This document shows, piece after piece, positions 33,040 to 43,911 of a stretch of DNA of 43,911 bases. The notes below the pieces were generated by a model. It worked only from the letters and a program-made list of their open reading frames with translations. It ran no database searches and was not told the DNA's origin. Every line of letters begins with the position of its first letter. Within the stretch, counting starts at the first letter, position 1. This DNA comes from an uncultured Clostridia bacterium (GTDB taxonomy: Bacteria; Bacillota; Clostridia; Christensenellales; CAG-138): assembly GCA_944366945.1 (NCBI GenBank), contig CALVWJ010000002.1:1-43911 (forward strand). The letters are read 5' to 3'. Position numbers and translations under genes: made by a program.

Positions 33040-34311
33040 ATGATGAAGCTTGAAGAGATGCCGCGCGAGGCACTACTGCAATTCCATGCTGAAGTAAAAG
33101 CGGAATATGAAGCCTGCAAAGCGAAAGGTTTGAAGCTGGATATGTCCCGCGGGAAGCCGGAAAAGCAGCAGCTTGATCTTTCAAACGCCCTATTCTCTCT
33201 CCCCACTGCAGAATCCTATATGTGCGATGGAATTGATGCGCGCAATTATGGTACCATGGAAGGCCTGCCGGCATGCCGCGCACTTTTTGCAGAAATTCTC
33301 GGGGTGAAGCCGTCGGAAGTATTCATGGGCGGAAGCTCCAGCCTTACGTTAATGTACGGTTTGATTGCAAAAGCTTTCACGCACGGTTTGCTGCACTCCA
33401 AAACCCCTTGGAGCAAACTTGAAAAAGTAAAGTTCCTTTGCCCCGTTCCCGGCTACGATCGGCATTTTACCATCTGCCAGTCCTTTGGCATTGAAATGCT
33501 CAATGTTCCCATGACCGCATCCGGCCCGGATATGGACGTGGTGGAAGCCTATGTAAAGGATCCTGCCGTGAAGGGCATCTGGTGCGTTCCAAAATATTCC
33601 AACCCCGAGGGCATCGTCTATAGTGATGAAACGGTTGCGCGCCTGGCTTCCCTTAAGCCTGCCGCAGAAGATTTTGTCATCATGTGGGATAACGCCTACT
33701 GCGTGCATGAATTCAGCGGAGAATTTGTCCCGTTCCGGGAAATTCTATCAGAATGCCGCAATGCTGGCAACCCGGATATGGTATTTGAGTTCGCTTCCAC
33801 ATCCAAAATTACCTTCCCAGGCGCCGGTGTTGCTTGCTTTGCATGCAGCGAGGCAAACATGGCTTATATGAAAAAGCTGCTCAACGCAGAGTGCATCAGT
33901 TTTGATAAAATCAACCAGCTTCGCCATGTGCTGTTCCTTAAAGACCGTGCAGGCGTCCTCGCGCACATGAAAAAGCATGCTGCGTTCCTTAAGCCAAAGT
34001 TTGACACCGTAATTGAATACCTGGATCGCGAAATCGCTCCGCTTGGCTTTGCCTCCTATCATCGTCCTTCCGGCGGCTATTTCGTGAGTCTTAACACCAT
34101 GGAAGGCTGCGCAAAGCGCACGCATCAGCTCATGAAGGAAGCGGGCGTGGTCATGACCGGCGCAGGCGCAACTTACCCTTACGGGAAGGATCCCAAAGAC
34201 TCGAACCTGCGCATCGCGCCAAGTTATCCCCCGATTGAAGAGCTTCGGCAAGCGATGCAGGTGCTTTGTGTTTGCCTAAAGCTCGCTGCGGCAGAAAAGC
34301 TTTTGGGTTAA
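33040..34311 (+). CDS. PLP-dependent aminotransferase, class I, aspartate aminotransferase subgroup (MocR-like)
   Basis: The 423-residue protein starts with an ATG 10 bases after AGGAGG. LDMSRGKPEKQQLDLSNALF near the start is characteristic of the subgroup once called Aminotran_MocR (Asp aminotransferase Ic). The cofactor Lys is in STSKITFPGAG (about residue 255), with WDNAYCVHEF as the PLP pyridine-binding Asp segment and NLRIAPSYPP carrying the substrate-carboxylate Arg. It probably exchanges amino groups between aspartate-type amino acids and 2-oxoglutarate. It is a single gene with its own promoter and a strong terminator. Confidence 0.92.
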   Translation: MMKLEEMPREALLQFHAEVKAEYEACKAKGLKLDMSRGKPEKQQLDLSNALFSLPTAESYMCDGIDARNYGTMEGLPACRALFAEILGVKPSEVFMGGSSSLTLMYGLIAKAFTHGLLHSKTPWSKLEKVKFLCPVPGYDRHFTICQSFGIEMLNVPMTASGPDMDVVEAYVKDPAVKGIWCVPKYSNPEGIVYSDETVARLASLKPAAEDFVIMWDNAYCVHEFSGEFVPFREILSECRNAGNPDMVFEFASTSKITFPGAGVACFACSEANMAYMKKLLNAECISFDKINQLRHVLFLKDRAGVLAHMKKHAAFLKPKFDTVIEYLDREIAPLGFASYHRPSGGYFVSLNTMEGCAKRTHQLMKEAGVVMTGAGATYPYGKDPKDSNLRIAPSYPPIEELRQAMQVLCVCLKLAAAEKLLG

Positions 34312-34327
34312 TCCTTTTGGTTCTTTT

Positions 34328-34358
34328 CGGGTGGATGTTAAGCATCCACCCGTTTTTT
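34328..34358 (+). terminator. Intrinsic terminator of the aminotransferase gene
   Basis: A perfect 10-bp stem (CGGGTGGATG with CATCCACCCG) around a TTAAG loop is followed at once by six T. It starts 16 bases after the stop codon. This is a textbook rho-independent terminator. Confidence 0.93.
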
Positions 34359-34408
34359 GTTTCCGCATGGCTTGCGTTTTCACAATTCGTACAAGTTTCT
34401 ACACAAAA

Positions 34409-34437
34409 TTGGCGTAATGCGGATATTGAAACGCCAA
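34409..34437. promoter_or_regulatory. Inverted repeat overlapping the htrA -35
   Basis: TTGGCGT (34409-34415) and ACGCCAA (34431-34437) are perfect inverted 7-mers, 22 bases apart from start to start, flanked by matching A/T bases. The right arm begins on the last base of the -35. An operator for a dimeric regulator of the protease gene is a natural reading; the regulator is unknown. Confidence 0.5.
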
Positions 34438-34453
34438 ATTTGGAATCTATAAT
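34426..34453 (+). promoter_or_regulatory. Promoter of htrA
   Basis: TTGAAA (34426-34431), 16 bases, TATAAT (34448-34453), a near-consensus sigma-A promoter about 50 bases before the htrA start. AAAGGGGA lies at the usual distance before the ATG. Confidence 0.8.
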
Positions 34454-34504
34454 AAGGCCATAGTAAAAATTCAAGATACTTCTTGAATGGAAAGGGGAAT
34501 CGTT

Positions 34505-35893
34505 ATGGAGAATAACAATTGGAACTGGTACGAAAATGCTACCCCAAACTCGGGCAATGGCAATTTTAATAATGTTCCGCCAACGGGTGGAAACGAAAAC
34601 AATGGTGGGAAAAAAGATCGCAAGCGCAACGTAACTTGGACACAGCTAATCGTTTGCATGTTGGTCATGGCACTCATTGGCGGCGGGATCGGCGCTGGTG
34701 CTGTATATTTTGCAAATCCCAATTCTGAGAGCCAGCAGGTACTAAACAATTCGGGCAATACCGTTGTTACCACGCCGACGCCTGAAGCGGATCCATCCTC
34801 TTCGCAGGGAACAACCGGTACGGACAGCAGCGCCACCTCAACTACGCCGCCATCTTCCGGCATTAACGTAAGCTCCGGTACAGGGCAAACCAGTACAGAC
34901 GATACGGGCGCGATCATTCGCACCTGCATGAGTGCAGTAGTCGGCATTGACATCGAACAAGAAGTTTCCAACAACTATGCTATGTTCGGTTACGGGCAGT
35001 CGCAAAGCGGCGAAACTTCCGAAACGGTAGGTTCCGGCTCCGGCGTAATCGTTACATCGGATGGCTATATCGTTACCAACAACCATGTGGTGGAAGGTGC
35101 GGACACCATCAAGGTACACTTGGAAGACGGAACGGAATATACCGCTACCTTAATCGGTACGGATAGCTATACGGATCTTGCTATCATCAAAATTGATGCG
35201 ACTGGCCTCCCTGCCGCAACGCTTGGGAATTCCAGTGAAATGCTTGTGTGCGATACAGTCTATGCAATCGGTAACCCACTTGGTGTGTTTGCAAGCAGCG
35301 TTTCAGAAGGCATCATCAGTGGGCTTGACCGCGTGATTGAAATTGATGGAAACCAGATGACCCTTATGCAAACCACTGCTGCAGTCAACCCCGGCAATTC
35401 CGGTGGCGGCCTGTTTAACAGCAAAGGCGAGCTGATCGGCATCGTGAATGCAAAGAGCAGCGGTACAGACGTGGAAGGCCTTGGCTTCGCCATCCCCATC
35501 GACTCCGCAAAACAAATTATCACGGATCTGATTGACCTTGGCTACGTAACCGGTCGGCCGTATCTCGGCATTACGATGCAAAACATTAGCATCCGCACGA
35601 ATAGCAGCAATGGCAACAACGGCGGGTTCTTCCCCTTCGGATCCTATGGCATTTATGGTTATGTGAACCGGGTGCAGGTTATGGGAGTTGAGGAAGGTAG
35701 CGCAGCGCAGGCAGCCGGCATGCAGGTGAATGACATCATCGTATCCCTCAATGGGACAGAAATTAACGGTTCATCCGACTTGAGCTCCCTTCTTTATGAA
35801 TACAATGTCGGCGACACGGTCACAATAACAGTGCAGCGCGGCAGCGAGCTGGTCGATCTTTCTGTGACGCTCGGCGAGCGTAAAAACGCATGA
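34505..35893 (+). CDS. htrA: HtrA/DegP-like membrane-anchored serine protease with PDZ domain
   Basis: The start at 34505 (AAAGGGGA 7 bases before) gives 462 residues. A polar Asn-rich N-terminus and one membrane helix (about 40-62, LIVCMLVMALIGGGIGAGAVYF) lead to a Ser/Thr linker, then a trypsin-like domain with the triad His in VTNNHVVEG, Asp in YTDLAIIKI and Ser in VNPGNSGGGLF. A PDZ domain follows (about 355-450: YLGITMQNISI, GVEEGSAAQAAGMQVNDIIVSLNG). It degrades or refolds damaged exported proteins at the outer face of the membrane. It is monocistronic with a strong promoter, an inverted repeat over the -35 and hairpins behind the stop. Confidence 0.95.
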   Translation: MENNNWNWYENATPNSGNGNFNNVPPTGGNENNGGKKDRKRNVTWTQLIVCMLVMALIGGGIGAGAVYFANPNSESQQVLNNSGNTVVTTPTPEADPSSSQGTTGTDSSATSTTPPSSGINVSSGTGQTSTDDTGAIIRTCMSAVVGIDIEQEVSNNYAMFGYGQSQSGETSETVGSGSGVIVTSDGYIVTNNHVVEGADTIKVHLEDGTEYTATLIGTDSYTDLAIIKIDATGLPAATLGNSSEMLVCDTVYAIGNPLGVFASSVSEGIISGLDRVIEIDGNQMTLMQTTAAVNPGNSGGGLFNSKGELIGIVNAKSSGTDVEGLGFAIPIDSAKQIITDLIDLGYVTGRPYLGITMQNISIRTNSSNGNNGGFFPFGSYGIYGYVNRVQVMGVEEGSAAQAAGMQVNDIIVSLNGTEINGSSDLSSLLYEYNVGDTVTITVQRGSELVDLSVTLGERKNA

Positions 35894-35904
35894 TCGTTTA
35901 CACG

Positions 35905-35939
35905 GTCATCCCGTGAGGAGTCCCCACTCCTCCGATGAC
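35905..35939 (+). other. Long hairpin right behind htrA
   Basis: GAGGAGT (35915-35921) and ACTCCTC (35926-35932) pair around a CCCC loop, and the outer GTCATC/GATGAC (35905-35910 and 35934-35939) extend the stem with small internal loops. It has no T-run and begins 12 bases after the htrA stop. Possible mRNA 3'-end protector. Confidence 0.5.
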
Positions 35940-35956
35940 ATACCCCCATCCATCAT

Positions 35957-35984
35957 GGTGCTGCGAAATCCCCAACGCAGCACC
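35957..35984 (+). other. Second hairpin behind htrA
   Basis: A perfect 9-bp stem GGTGCTGCG/CGCAGCACC (35957-35965 with 35976-35984) and a 10-base loop abut the palindromic terminator that starts at the next base. The two may act together or be alternative folds. Confidence 0.5.
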
Positions 35985-36016
35985 GCAAAAGGAGCGGTTT
36001 AAACCGCTCCTTTTGC
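35985..36016. terminator. Perfect 32-base palindrome, bidirectional terminator
   Basis: Sixteen bases (35985-36000) are followed directly by their exact reverse complement (36001-36016), with GGAGCGGTTT at the core of the left arm, an A-run on the left and a T-run on the right of each strand. It can terminate htrA transcription on the plus strand and stop read-through from coaBC on the minus strand. Confidence 0.8.
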
Positions 36017-36329
36017 TTGCCTTTGGTTTTTCGCACTGAAGTTTTGAAAAAGCCGTGTTTCAAAATGGATTTTGTTATCAGCAGGCAATTTGAGCCTGCG
36101 GTCTGCATGCGAATTGCACACCATGTACCAGCAGGCGAAAATGTGAGTTCCACTGATCGTGCAAATCCCATGTTAGGCATCCCATAAACCTTCGTTCAGC
36201 TGCATTGAGCGCCGTGCCGCCGTGCAAGAGCTCAGTTAGCTTCTTCTCAAGCGTTCAAAATAAAATGGTTCTTCGCAAGTTCTATGTGATTTTCAGCTTT
36301 CCCGCAATAGTTGCCTCTTGGATTGGAAG
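36017..36329. other. Gene-free stretch between convergent genes
   Basis: No frame here is supported by homology or a ribosome site. Except for the flanking hairpins I see no repeat, RNA gene or mobile element. It is an ordinary spacer between the convergent htrA and coaBC genes. Confidence 0.5.
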
Positions 36330-36365
36330 CGTAAGCGCTTTGCCTAAAAGGGCAAAGCGCTTACG
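36330..36365. terminator. 15-bp perfect hairpin between htrA and coaBC
   Basis: Arms at 36330-36344 and 36351-36365 (core TAAGCGCTTTGCC) are perfectly complementary around a TAAAAG loop. It lies about 95 bases downstream of the coaBC stop on the minus strand. No T-run follows on either strand, so it is either a weak terminator or an mRNA end-stabilising structure. Confidence 0.5.
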
Positions 36366-36460
36366 TTATCCTCAATTCAATTCAAACAATTGTTTGCAAA
36401 TACACCCGCATGCTGGAAAAGGATTATGGGTTCCATGACCTTATTCCCGGTTATTTCCAC

Positions 36461-37648
36461 TCAATCTGCAAACAGCCTGTCCAATAGCCAATCCGCAAGC
36501 GCGCGTTTTTGCATGATGCCGCTGTGTTCAGAAGAACCATCCCGCTTATAAAGCGTTACTGCATTGGTGTCGCCCGCAAAACCCGCACCGGCAGCGGTCA
36601 CGTCATTTGCGGCAATCATATCCAGGTTTTTTGCATTCAGCTTTTTGGCTGCGTTTTCAGCCAGGTGCTCGGTTTCAGCCGCAAATCCCATTACGCGCTG
36701 CGCGCCCTTTCTTTCGCCAATACTCTTTAGGATATCGCGGGTTGCGGCAAGCTCCAGCGTCATGCCTTCACGCCCGTTTTTCTTGATTTTCTGCTCTGCT
36801 GCTACGGCCGGGGTGAAATCCGCCGGTGCAGCTGCCATAATCAGCGCATCGCAATCATCAAATGCCGCATGGATTGCCTCAAACATATCATAGGAAGAAA
36901 CCACGTTCACGCGCTCCACACCTTTAGGCACAGGAAGCGTTACCGGCCCGCTTACAAGCGTAACGCGCGCACCGCGCGCCGCAGCTGCCTCCGCCACCGC
37001 ATAGCCCATTTTTCCGCTTGAGCGGTTGGTGATATAGCGCACGGGGTCAATCCGCTCCTGCGTGGGGCCTGCGCTCACAAGCACATGCTTTCCTGCGAGA
37101 TCCTGCCGCGGATACAGCAGCGCCATTGCCGCCGCAACAATCGTTTCGGGTTCGGCAAGGCGCCCTTTTCCAACATCGCCGCACGCTAGGAGCCCTGCGT
37201 CCGGCTCGATAAACTGCCATCCCCGTTTTTTTAGGGTTTCAATGTTTTCCTGCACCACCGGGTTTTCGTACATATTTACATTCATCGCAGGCGCGATAAG
37301 TACCGGTGCCCGTGTAGCGAGGATGGTCGTCGTTAGCATATCGTCCGCAATGCCATGCGCCGCCTTGCCGATAAAATTTGCCGTTGCAGGCGCAACGAGG
37401 AACACATCCGCGCGCTTGGCAAGCGCAATATGCTCTACCTCCCATGGCGTTTCCCGATGGAACATATCCACCACAACGGGGTTTGCACTTATGGTCTCAA
37501 GAGCAAGCGGCGTAATGATCGCTGCTCCTGCGCGGGTCAAAATCACGCGCACGTCCACATCCTGCTTGCGCAGGCGGCTCACGATATCGCAGGCTTTATA
37601 AGCGGCAATGGAACCCGTAACCCCAAGGACGGCGTTCTTCTTGGTCAT
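36461..37648 (-). CDS. coaBC: Bifunctional phosphopantothenoylcysteine decarboxylase/phosphopantothenate-cysteine ligase
   Basis: The 395-residue protein has an N-terminal flavin-dependent CoaC half (VLGVTGSIAAYKACDIVSRL, catalytic His in WEVEHIALAKRADVFLVAPATANFIGKAAHGIADDML, PAMNVNMYENP) and a C-terminal CoaB half (HVLVSAGPTQERIDPVRYITNRSSGKMGYAVAEAAAARGA). It carries out two consecutive steps of coenzyme A synthesis. Its ATG overlaps the rpoZ stop (ATGA), placing it last in the yicC-remA-gmk-rpoZ-coaBC operon. Confidence 0.97.
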   Translation of the reverse strand: MTKKNAVLGVTGSIAAYKACDIVSRLRKQDVDVRVILTRAGAAIITPLALETISANPVVVDMFHRETPWEVEHIALAKRADVFLVAPATANFIGKAAHGIADDMLTTTILATRAPVLIAPAMNVNMYENPVVQENIETLKKRGWQFIEPDAGLLACGDVGKGRLAEPETIVAAAMALLYPRQDLAGKHVLVSAGPTQERIDPVRYITNRSSGKMGYAVAEAAAARGARVTLVSGPVTLPVPKGVERVNVVSSYDMFEAIHAAFDDCDALIMAAAPADFTPAVAAEQKIKKNGREGMTLELAATRDILKSIGERKGAQRVMGFAAETEHLAENAAKKLNAKNLDMIAANDVTAAGAGFAGDTNAVTLYKRDGSSEHSGIMQKRALADWLLDRLFAD

Positions 37649-37845
37649 TTTGCGTAGTCCTCTGGGAATTTAATGGACAGCTGATCGTGGTACAGCTCGT
37701 CCACAGCATAGGAAACAGGTTTGCGGTTCTGCAACCGTTCCTCATTCCCCATCAGCTGGCGTGCACGCTTGGCGACGACCGTCACCAGCATGTAACGGCA
37801 CCCCACCTTGGATTGCAATTCGTTCAGCGGTGGTTTGTTCATCAT
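37645..37845 (-). CDS. rpoZ: RNA polymerase omega subunit
   Basis: The 66-residue protein has the omega pattern: CRYMLVTVVAKRARQLM near the start, then RLQNRKPVSYAVDELYHDQLSIKF. Omega helps fold and stabilise the beta' subunit. The length is typical for Clostridia. It overlaps gmk and coaBC by 4 and 4 bases (ATGA junctions), so the three are translationally coupled; gmk-rpoZ adjacency is standard in many bacteria. Confidence 0.95.
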   Translation of the reverse strand: MMNKPPLNELQSKVGCRYMLVTVVAKRARQLMGNEERLQNRKPVSYAVDELYHDQLSIKFPEDYAK

Positions 37846-38474
37846 AAGTCAGTTCCAGCCTCCTTGCAAAGATTCGTAAGATCCGTGCGGCGCCATGCGC
37901 GCAGTCGCTCGGCTTCCAGAATGGTTTCAACGCTGCGCACAGCTTCCTCCAGCACATCGTTTACAACCACATAATCGTATTTCGGCATTAGCTTCATTTC
38001 TGCGAATGCCTCCTGCGTGCGGCGTTTTACAGCCTCCTCCGTTTCCGTTCCCCGGCCAACCAGCCGTTTCTTAAGTGTTTCCATGGAAGGCGGCGCAATA
38101 AACACCAGCACCGCTTCGGGGAAAATCCGCTTTACGTTCATCGCCCCTTTTACGTCGATCTCAAGCAGGACATCATCCCCCGCAAAAAGCTGCTGTTCCA
38201 CATAGGCGCGCGGCGTGCCGTAATAGTTCGTCCCGAATACGTCCATGTATTCGAGGAATTCCCCCGCTGCAATCATGCGTTCGAATTCCTCCCGGGTTTT
38301 AAAGAAATAGCTTACGCCTTCCACCTCACCCGGGCGCGGCGCGCGCGTTGTCGCCGAAACGGAGAGCTTTACCTCCGGATTGCGTGCAAGCAACGCCTTG
38401 CATACGGTGCCTTTTCCAACGCCCGAAGGGCCGGAAAGCACCAGAAGCACGCCTTTTGCTTCATTTTCTATCAT
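37842..38474 (-). CDS. gmk: Guanylate kinase
   Basis: The 210-residue protein has the P-loop GPSGVGKGT, the GMP-binding SVSATTRAPRPGEVEGVSYFF, and GTNYYGTPRAYVEQQL followed by DVLLEIDVKGAMNVKRIFPEAVLVFIAPPS. It phosphorylates GMP or dGMP with ATP. GGAAGGGAAG lies before the ATG, 27 bases after remA. Full family length with no oddities; a C-terminal basic helix is slightly extended. Confidence 0.97.
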   Translation of the reverse strand: MIENEAKGVLLVLSGPSGVGKGTVCKALLARNPEVKLSVSATTRAPRPGEVEGVSYFFKTREEFERMIAAGEFLEYMDVFGTNYYGTPRAYVEQQLFAGDDVLLEIDVKGAMNVKRIFPEAVLVFIAPPSMETLKKRLVGRGTETEEAVKRRTQEAFAEMKLMPKYDYVVVNDVLEEAVRSVETILEAERLRAWRRTDLTNLCKEAGTDL

Positions 38475-38501
38475 AGAAAAGCTTCCCTTCCTAAAAATAT
38501 C

Positions 38502-38750
38502 TCATTCCGTTTCCGCCGCAACGCGGCCCGCCAGCGTTTCCGGCAGCAATGCGGAAAGAACCACATGCATGCTGTCCATCACGACCACCGCGCGCGTGCG
38601 CCTGCCGTGCGATGCATCAATCAAGCGGCTGCGCTCTCGTGCTTCTTGCACTACGCGCTTTGCAGGCGCGCTGTCCGGCGTAACAATTGCAACGATGCGC
38701 TGCGCGGCGACCACGTTGCCAAACCCCACGTTGACCAGTTGAACCGCCAT
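38502..38750 (-). CDS. remA: RemA/DUF370 family DNA-binding regulator
   Basis: The start at 38750 yields 82 residues, [21 protein letters not shown], with the DUF370 features [47 protein letters not shown]. An upstream in-frame extension lacks homology. In Bacillus RemA activates matrix and osmoprotection genes as a ring-shaped DNA binder. The gene is almost confined to Firmicutes and relatives and sits, as here, between yloC/yicC and gmk. The Asp-Ser-Met-His (DSMH) stretch is normally DS(N/H)H. Confidence 0.94.
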   Translation of the reverse strand: MAVQLVNVGFGNVVAAQRIVAIVTPDSAPAKRVVQEARERSRLIDASHGRRTRAVVVMDSMHVVLSALLPETLAGRVAAETE

Positions 38751-38772
38751 GTCCTTACCCCCGGTATTTGCA

Positions 38773-39651
38773 TTATTCAATATTCTGGACCTGCTCGCGA
38801 ATCTTTTCGATTTCCCCCTTGCCCGCAATTACAAGCCCAGCGATCTCTGCGTCATTTGCCTTCGAGCCAATGGTGTTGAATTCCCGGTTCATCTCCTGCA
38901 CGATAAAATCGAGCCGGCGCCCGGCCGCTTCATCCGAAGCAAGGGCTTTCCTTAGGCCAGTTACGTGGCTTGCAAGGCGAACCAGTTCCTCGTTGATGCT
39001 GGCTTTATCCGCAAATAGAGCGACCTCCATCGCTAAGCGTGCTTGATCTACCGCGACGCCGCCGAGCAGGCTTTCAATGCGTTCCGAAAGCTTTGCGCGG
39101 TATTCCTCCACCACAAGCGGAGCGCGCGTTTCAATTTTGGCCGCAATGGATTCTACCGTTGTTACGCGGTTCAAAAGGTCGTTGCAAAGGCGCTCGCCTT
39201 CTCCCGCGCGCATGCGTTTCATCGCGGTCACCGCACGCAGTGCAGCCTCGCGTGCAAGCGCAGCCACGGCTTCACGATCTTCTTCTGCTTCGATTACATC
39301 GGTTACATCCGGGAAGCGCATCGCGGCAGAAAGGGTAATGTCATCCCTAAGTTCATATTGTGCAGCCGCACGGCGCGCCGCAGAAAGATAGGCTCCCATG
39401 AGCGCATCATCGATCACAACAGTGCGTGCGTCCGTGCGCGTATTGCGGTAATTCACATAAACATCGACATGGCCCCGCGAAAGCTGCTCCGCAAGAAGCT
39501 GGCGCAGGACGTCCTCAACAAAGCCGATATGCCGCGGCATGCGGAACGAAAGATCGAGATAGCGATGGTTTACGCTTTTAAGCTCAATCGTAAATTCACG
39601 CCCATCCTCTGTGACCGTTGCGCGTCCAAAGCCTGTCATGCTGCTGATCAT
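38773..39651 (-). CDS. yicC: YicC/YloC-family endoribonuclease
   Basis: The start at 39651 gives the family N-terminus [11 protein letters not shown] with GAGGAGG before it; 292 residues. Other hallmarks: [36 protein letters not shown], and the C-terminal [41 protein letters not shown], ending [15 protein letters not shown]. YicC cleaves RNA and affects small-RNA turnover in E. coli. First gene of the operon leading to coaBC, 22 bases before remA. Confidence 0.96.
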   Translation of the reverse strand: MISSMTGFGRATVTEDGREFTIELKSVNHRYLDLSFRMPRHIGFVEDVLRQLLAEQLSRGHVDVYVNYRNTRTDARTVVIDDALMGAYLSAARRAAAQYELRDDITLSAAMRFPDVTDVIEAEEDREAVAALAREAALRAVTAMKRMRAGEGERLCNDLLNRVTTVESIAAKIETRAPLVVEEYRAKLSERIESLLGGVAVDQARLAMEVALFADKASINEELVRLASHVTGLRKALASDEAAGRRLDFIVQEMNREFNTIGSKANDAEIAGLVIAGKGEIEKIREQVQNIE

Positions 39652-39683
39652 GCCGTGCCTCCTCGATTCATTCAAATCGGTTT

Positions 39684-39712
39684 ATTATATCATATTTTTT
39701 AGCGAATTGAAA
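39684..39712 (-). promoter_or_regulatory. Promoter of the yicC-coaBC operon
   Basis: The minus strand has TATAAT (39684-39689) with TTTCAA (39707-39712) 17 bases upstream. The -10 is perfect, the -35 poor (3 of 6). It lies 33 bases before the yicC start and behind the end of the AIR-synthase-like gene. Confidence 0.6.
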
Positions 39713-39729
39713 CGCTTCCATGTGTGCAT

Positions 39730-43911
<4,182 letters not shown>

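Noticed and set aside
32850..33206. N-terminal extension of the sirtuin frame by over 110 codons
   Set aside because: It overlaps the divergent aminotransferase gene and its promoter, has no sirtuin homology, and a strong ribosome site precedes the internal TTG start.
35953..36180. 75-codon minus-strand frame behind htrA
   Set aside because: It is largely made of terminator hairpin sequence and has no ribosome site or homology.

Overview
The window looks like a piece of a Clostridia-type Bacillota chromosome with roughly even base composition. The main evidence is the right-hand block yicC/yloC - remA - gmk - rpoZ - coaBC, a characteristic Firmicutes order that includes the Firmicutes regulator RemA. 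The pcrA - ligA pair, the LytTR response regulators and the consensus sigma-A promoters fit the same picture. A finer placement (for example Christensenellales) would be a guess. Bases 1-36 are not genomic: they match an Illumina TruSeq adapter, so the left edge is a contig end with an untrimmed adapter.

Bases 37-27738, all on the minus strand, form one very long gene set encoding a phage-tail-like extracellular contractile injection system (eCIS). From the promoter leftward the order is: an orphan receiver-like protein without its phosphoacceptor Asp; two unrecognised proteins; a YbjN-like protein; one contractile sheath; tube protein 1; a P2 gpE-like tail assembly chaperone whose second part (DUF6760) lies in the -1 frame behind a T TTT TTA slippery site; tube proteins 2 and 3; a 1101-residue coiled-coil, low-complexity protein (candidate ruler); a LysM hub protein; the spike hub (gp27-like) and spike tip (gp5-like) as two genes; gp25; two baseplate J-like wedge proteins; a gpI-like tail protein; a large baseplate-associated protein ending in an Ig-like domain; a kinase-like protein lacking catalytic motifs; a four-helix membrane protein with HAMP and degenerate class III cyclase domains; a small tail-anchored protein; a membrane-anchored MORN-repeat protein; and a truncated DUF4255 (Afp16/Pvc16-like) protein. 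The AAA+ ATPase, PAAR tip and toxins expected of an eCIS are not visible and may lie beyond the broken left edge.

The most unusual part is the signalling and membrane cassette (bases 600-6977) inside a locus normally described as making a soluble, released particle. It suggests assembly or firing is tied to the membrane and sensed through catalytically degenerate kinase-like and cyclase-like domains; that is inference. Expression also looks layered: a promoter at 27826-27854 with a palindrome over the -10 and 20-bp-spaced direct repeats just upstream of the -35; two LytTR regulators (27899-29349) transcribed toward it from a perfect-consensus promoter; a 10-bp hairpin between the Shine-Dalgarno and start of the sheath gene; a stem-loop behind the major tube gene; and the probable programmed frameshift.

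Bases 29587-32849 carry sfsA and an overlapping sirtuin/cation-efflux pair on the minus strand, with a 657-base stretch lacking a supported gene between sfsA and the efflux gene. Bases 33040-35893 hold two plus-strand genes with clear promoters and terminators (a PLP-dependent aminotransferase and an HtrA-type protease). Bases 35894-36460 hold several strong hairpins and no gene. From 36461 to the right edge lie minus-strand housekeeping genes: coaBC, rpoZ, gmk, remA, yicC, a HypE/AIR-synthase-like gene, ligA and the 3' part of pcrA.
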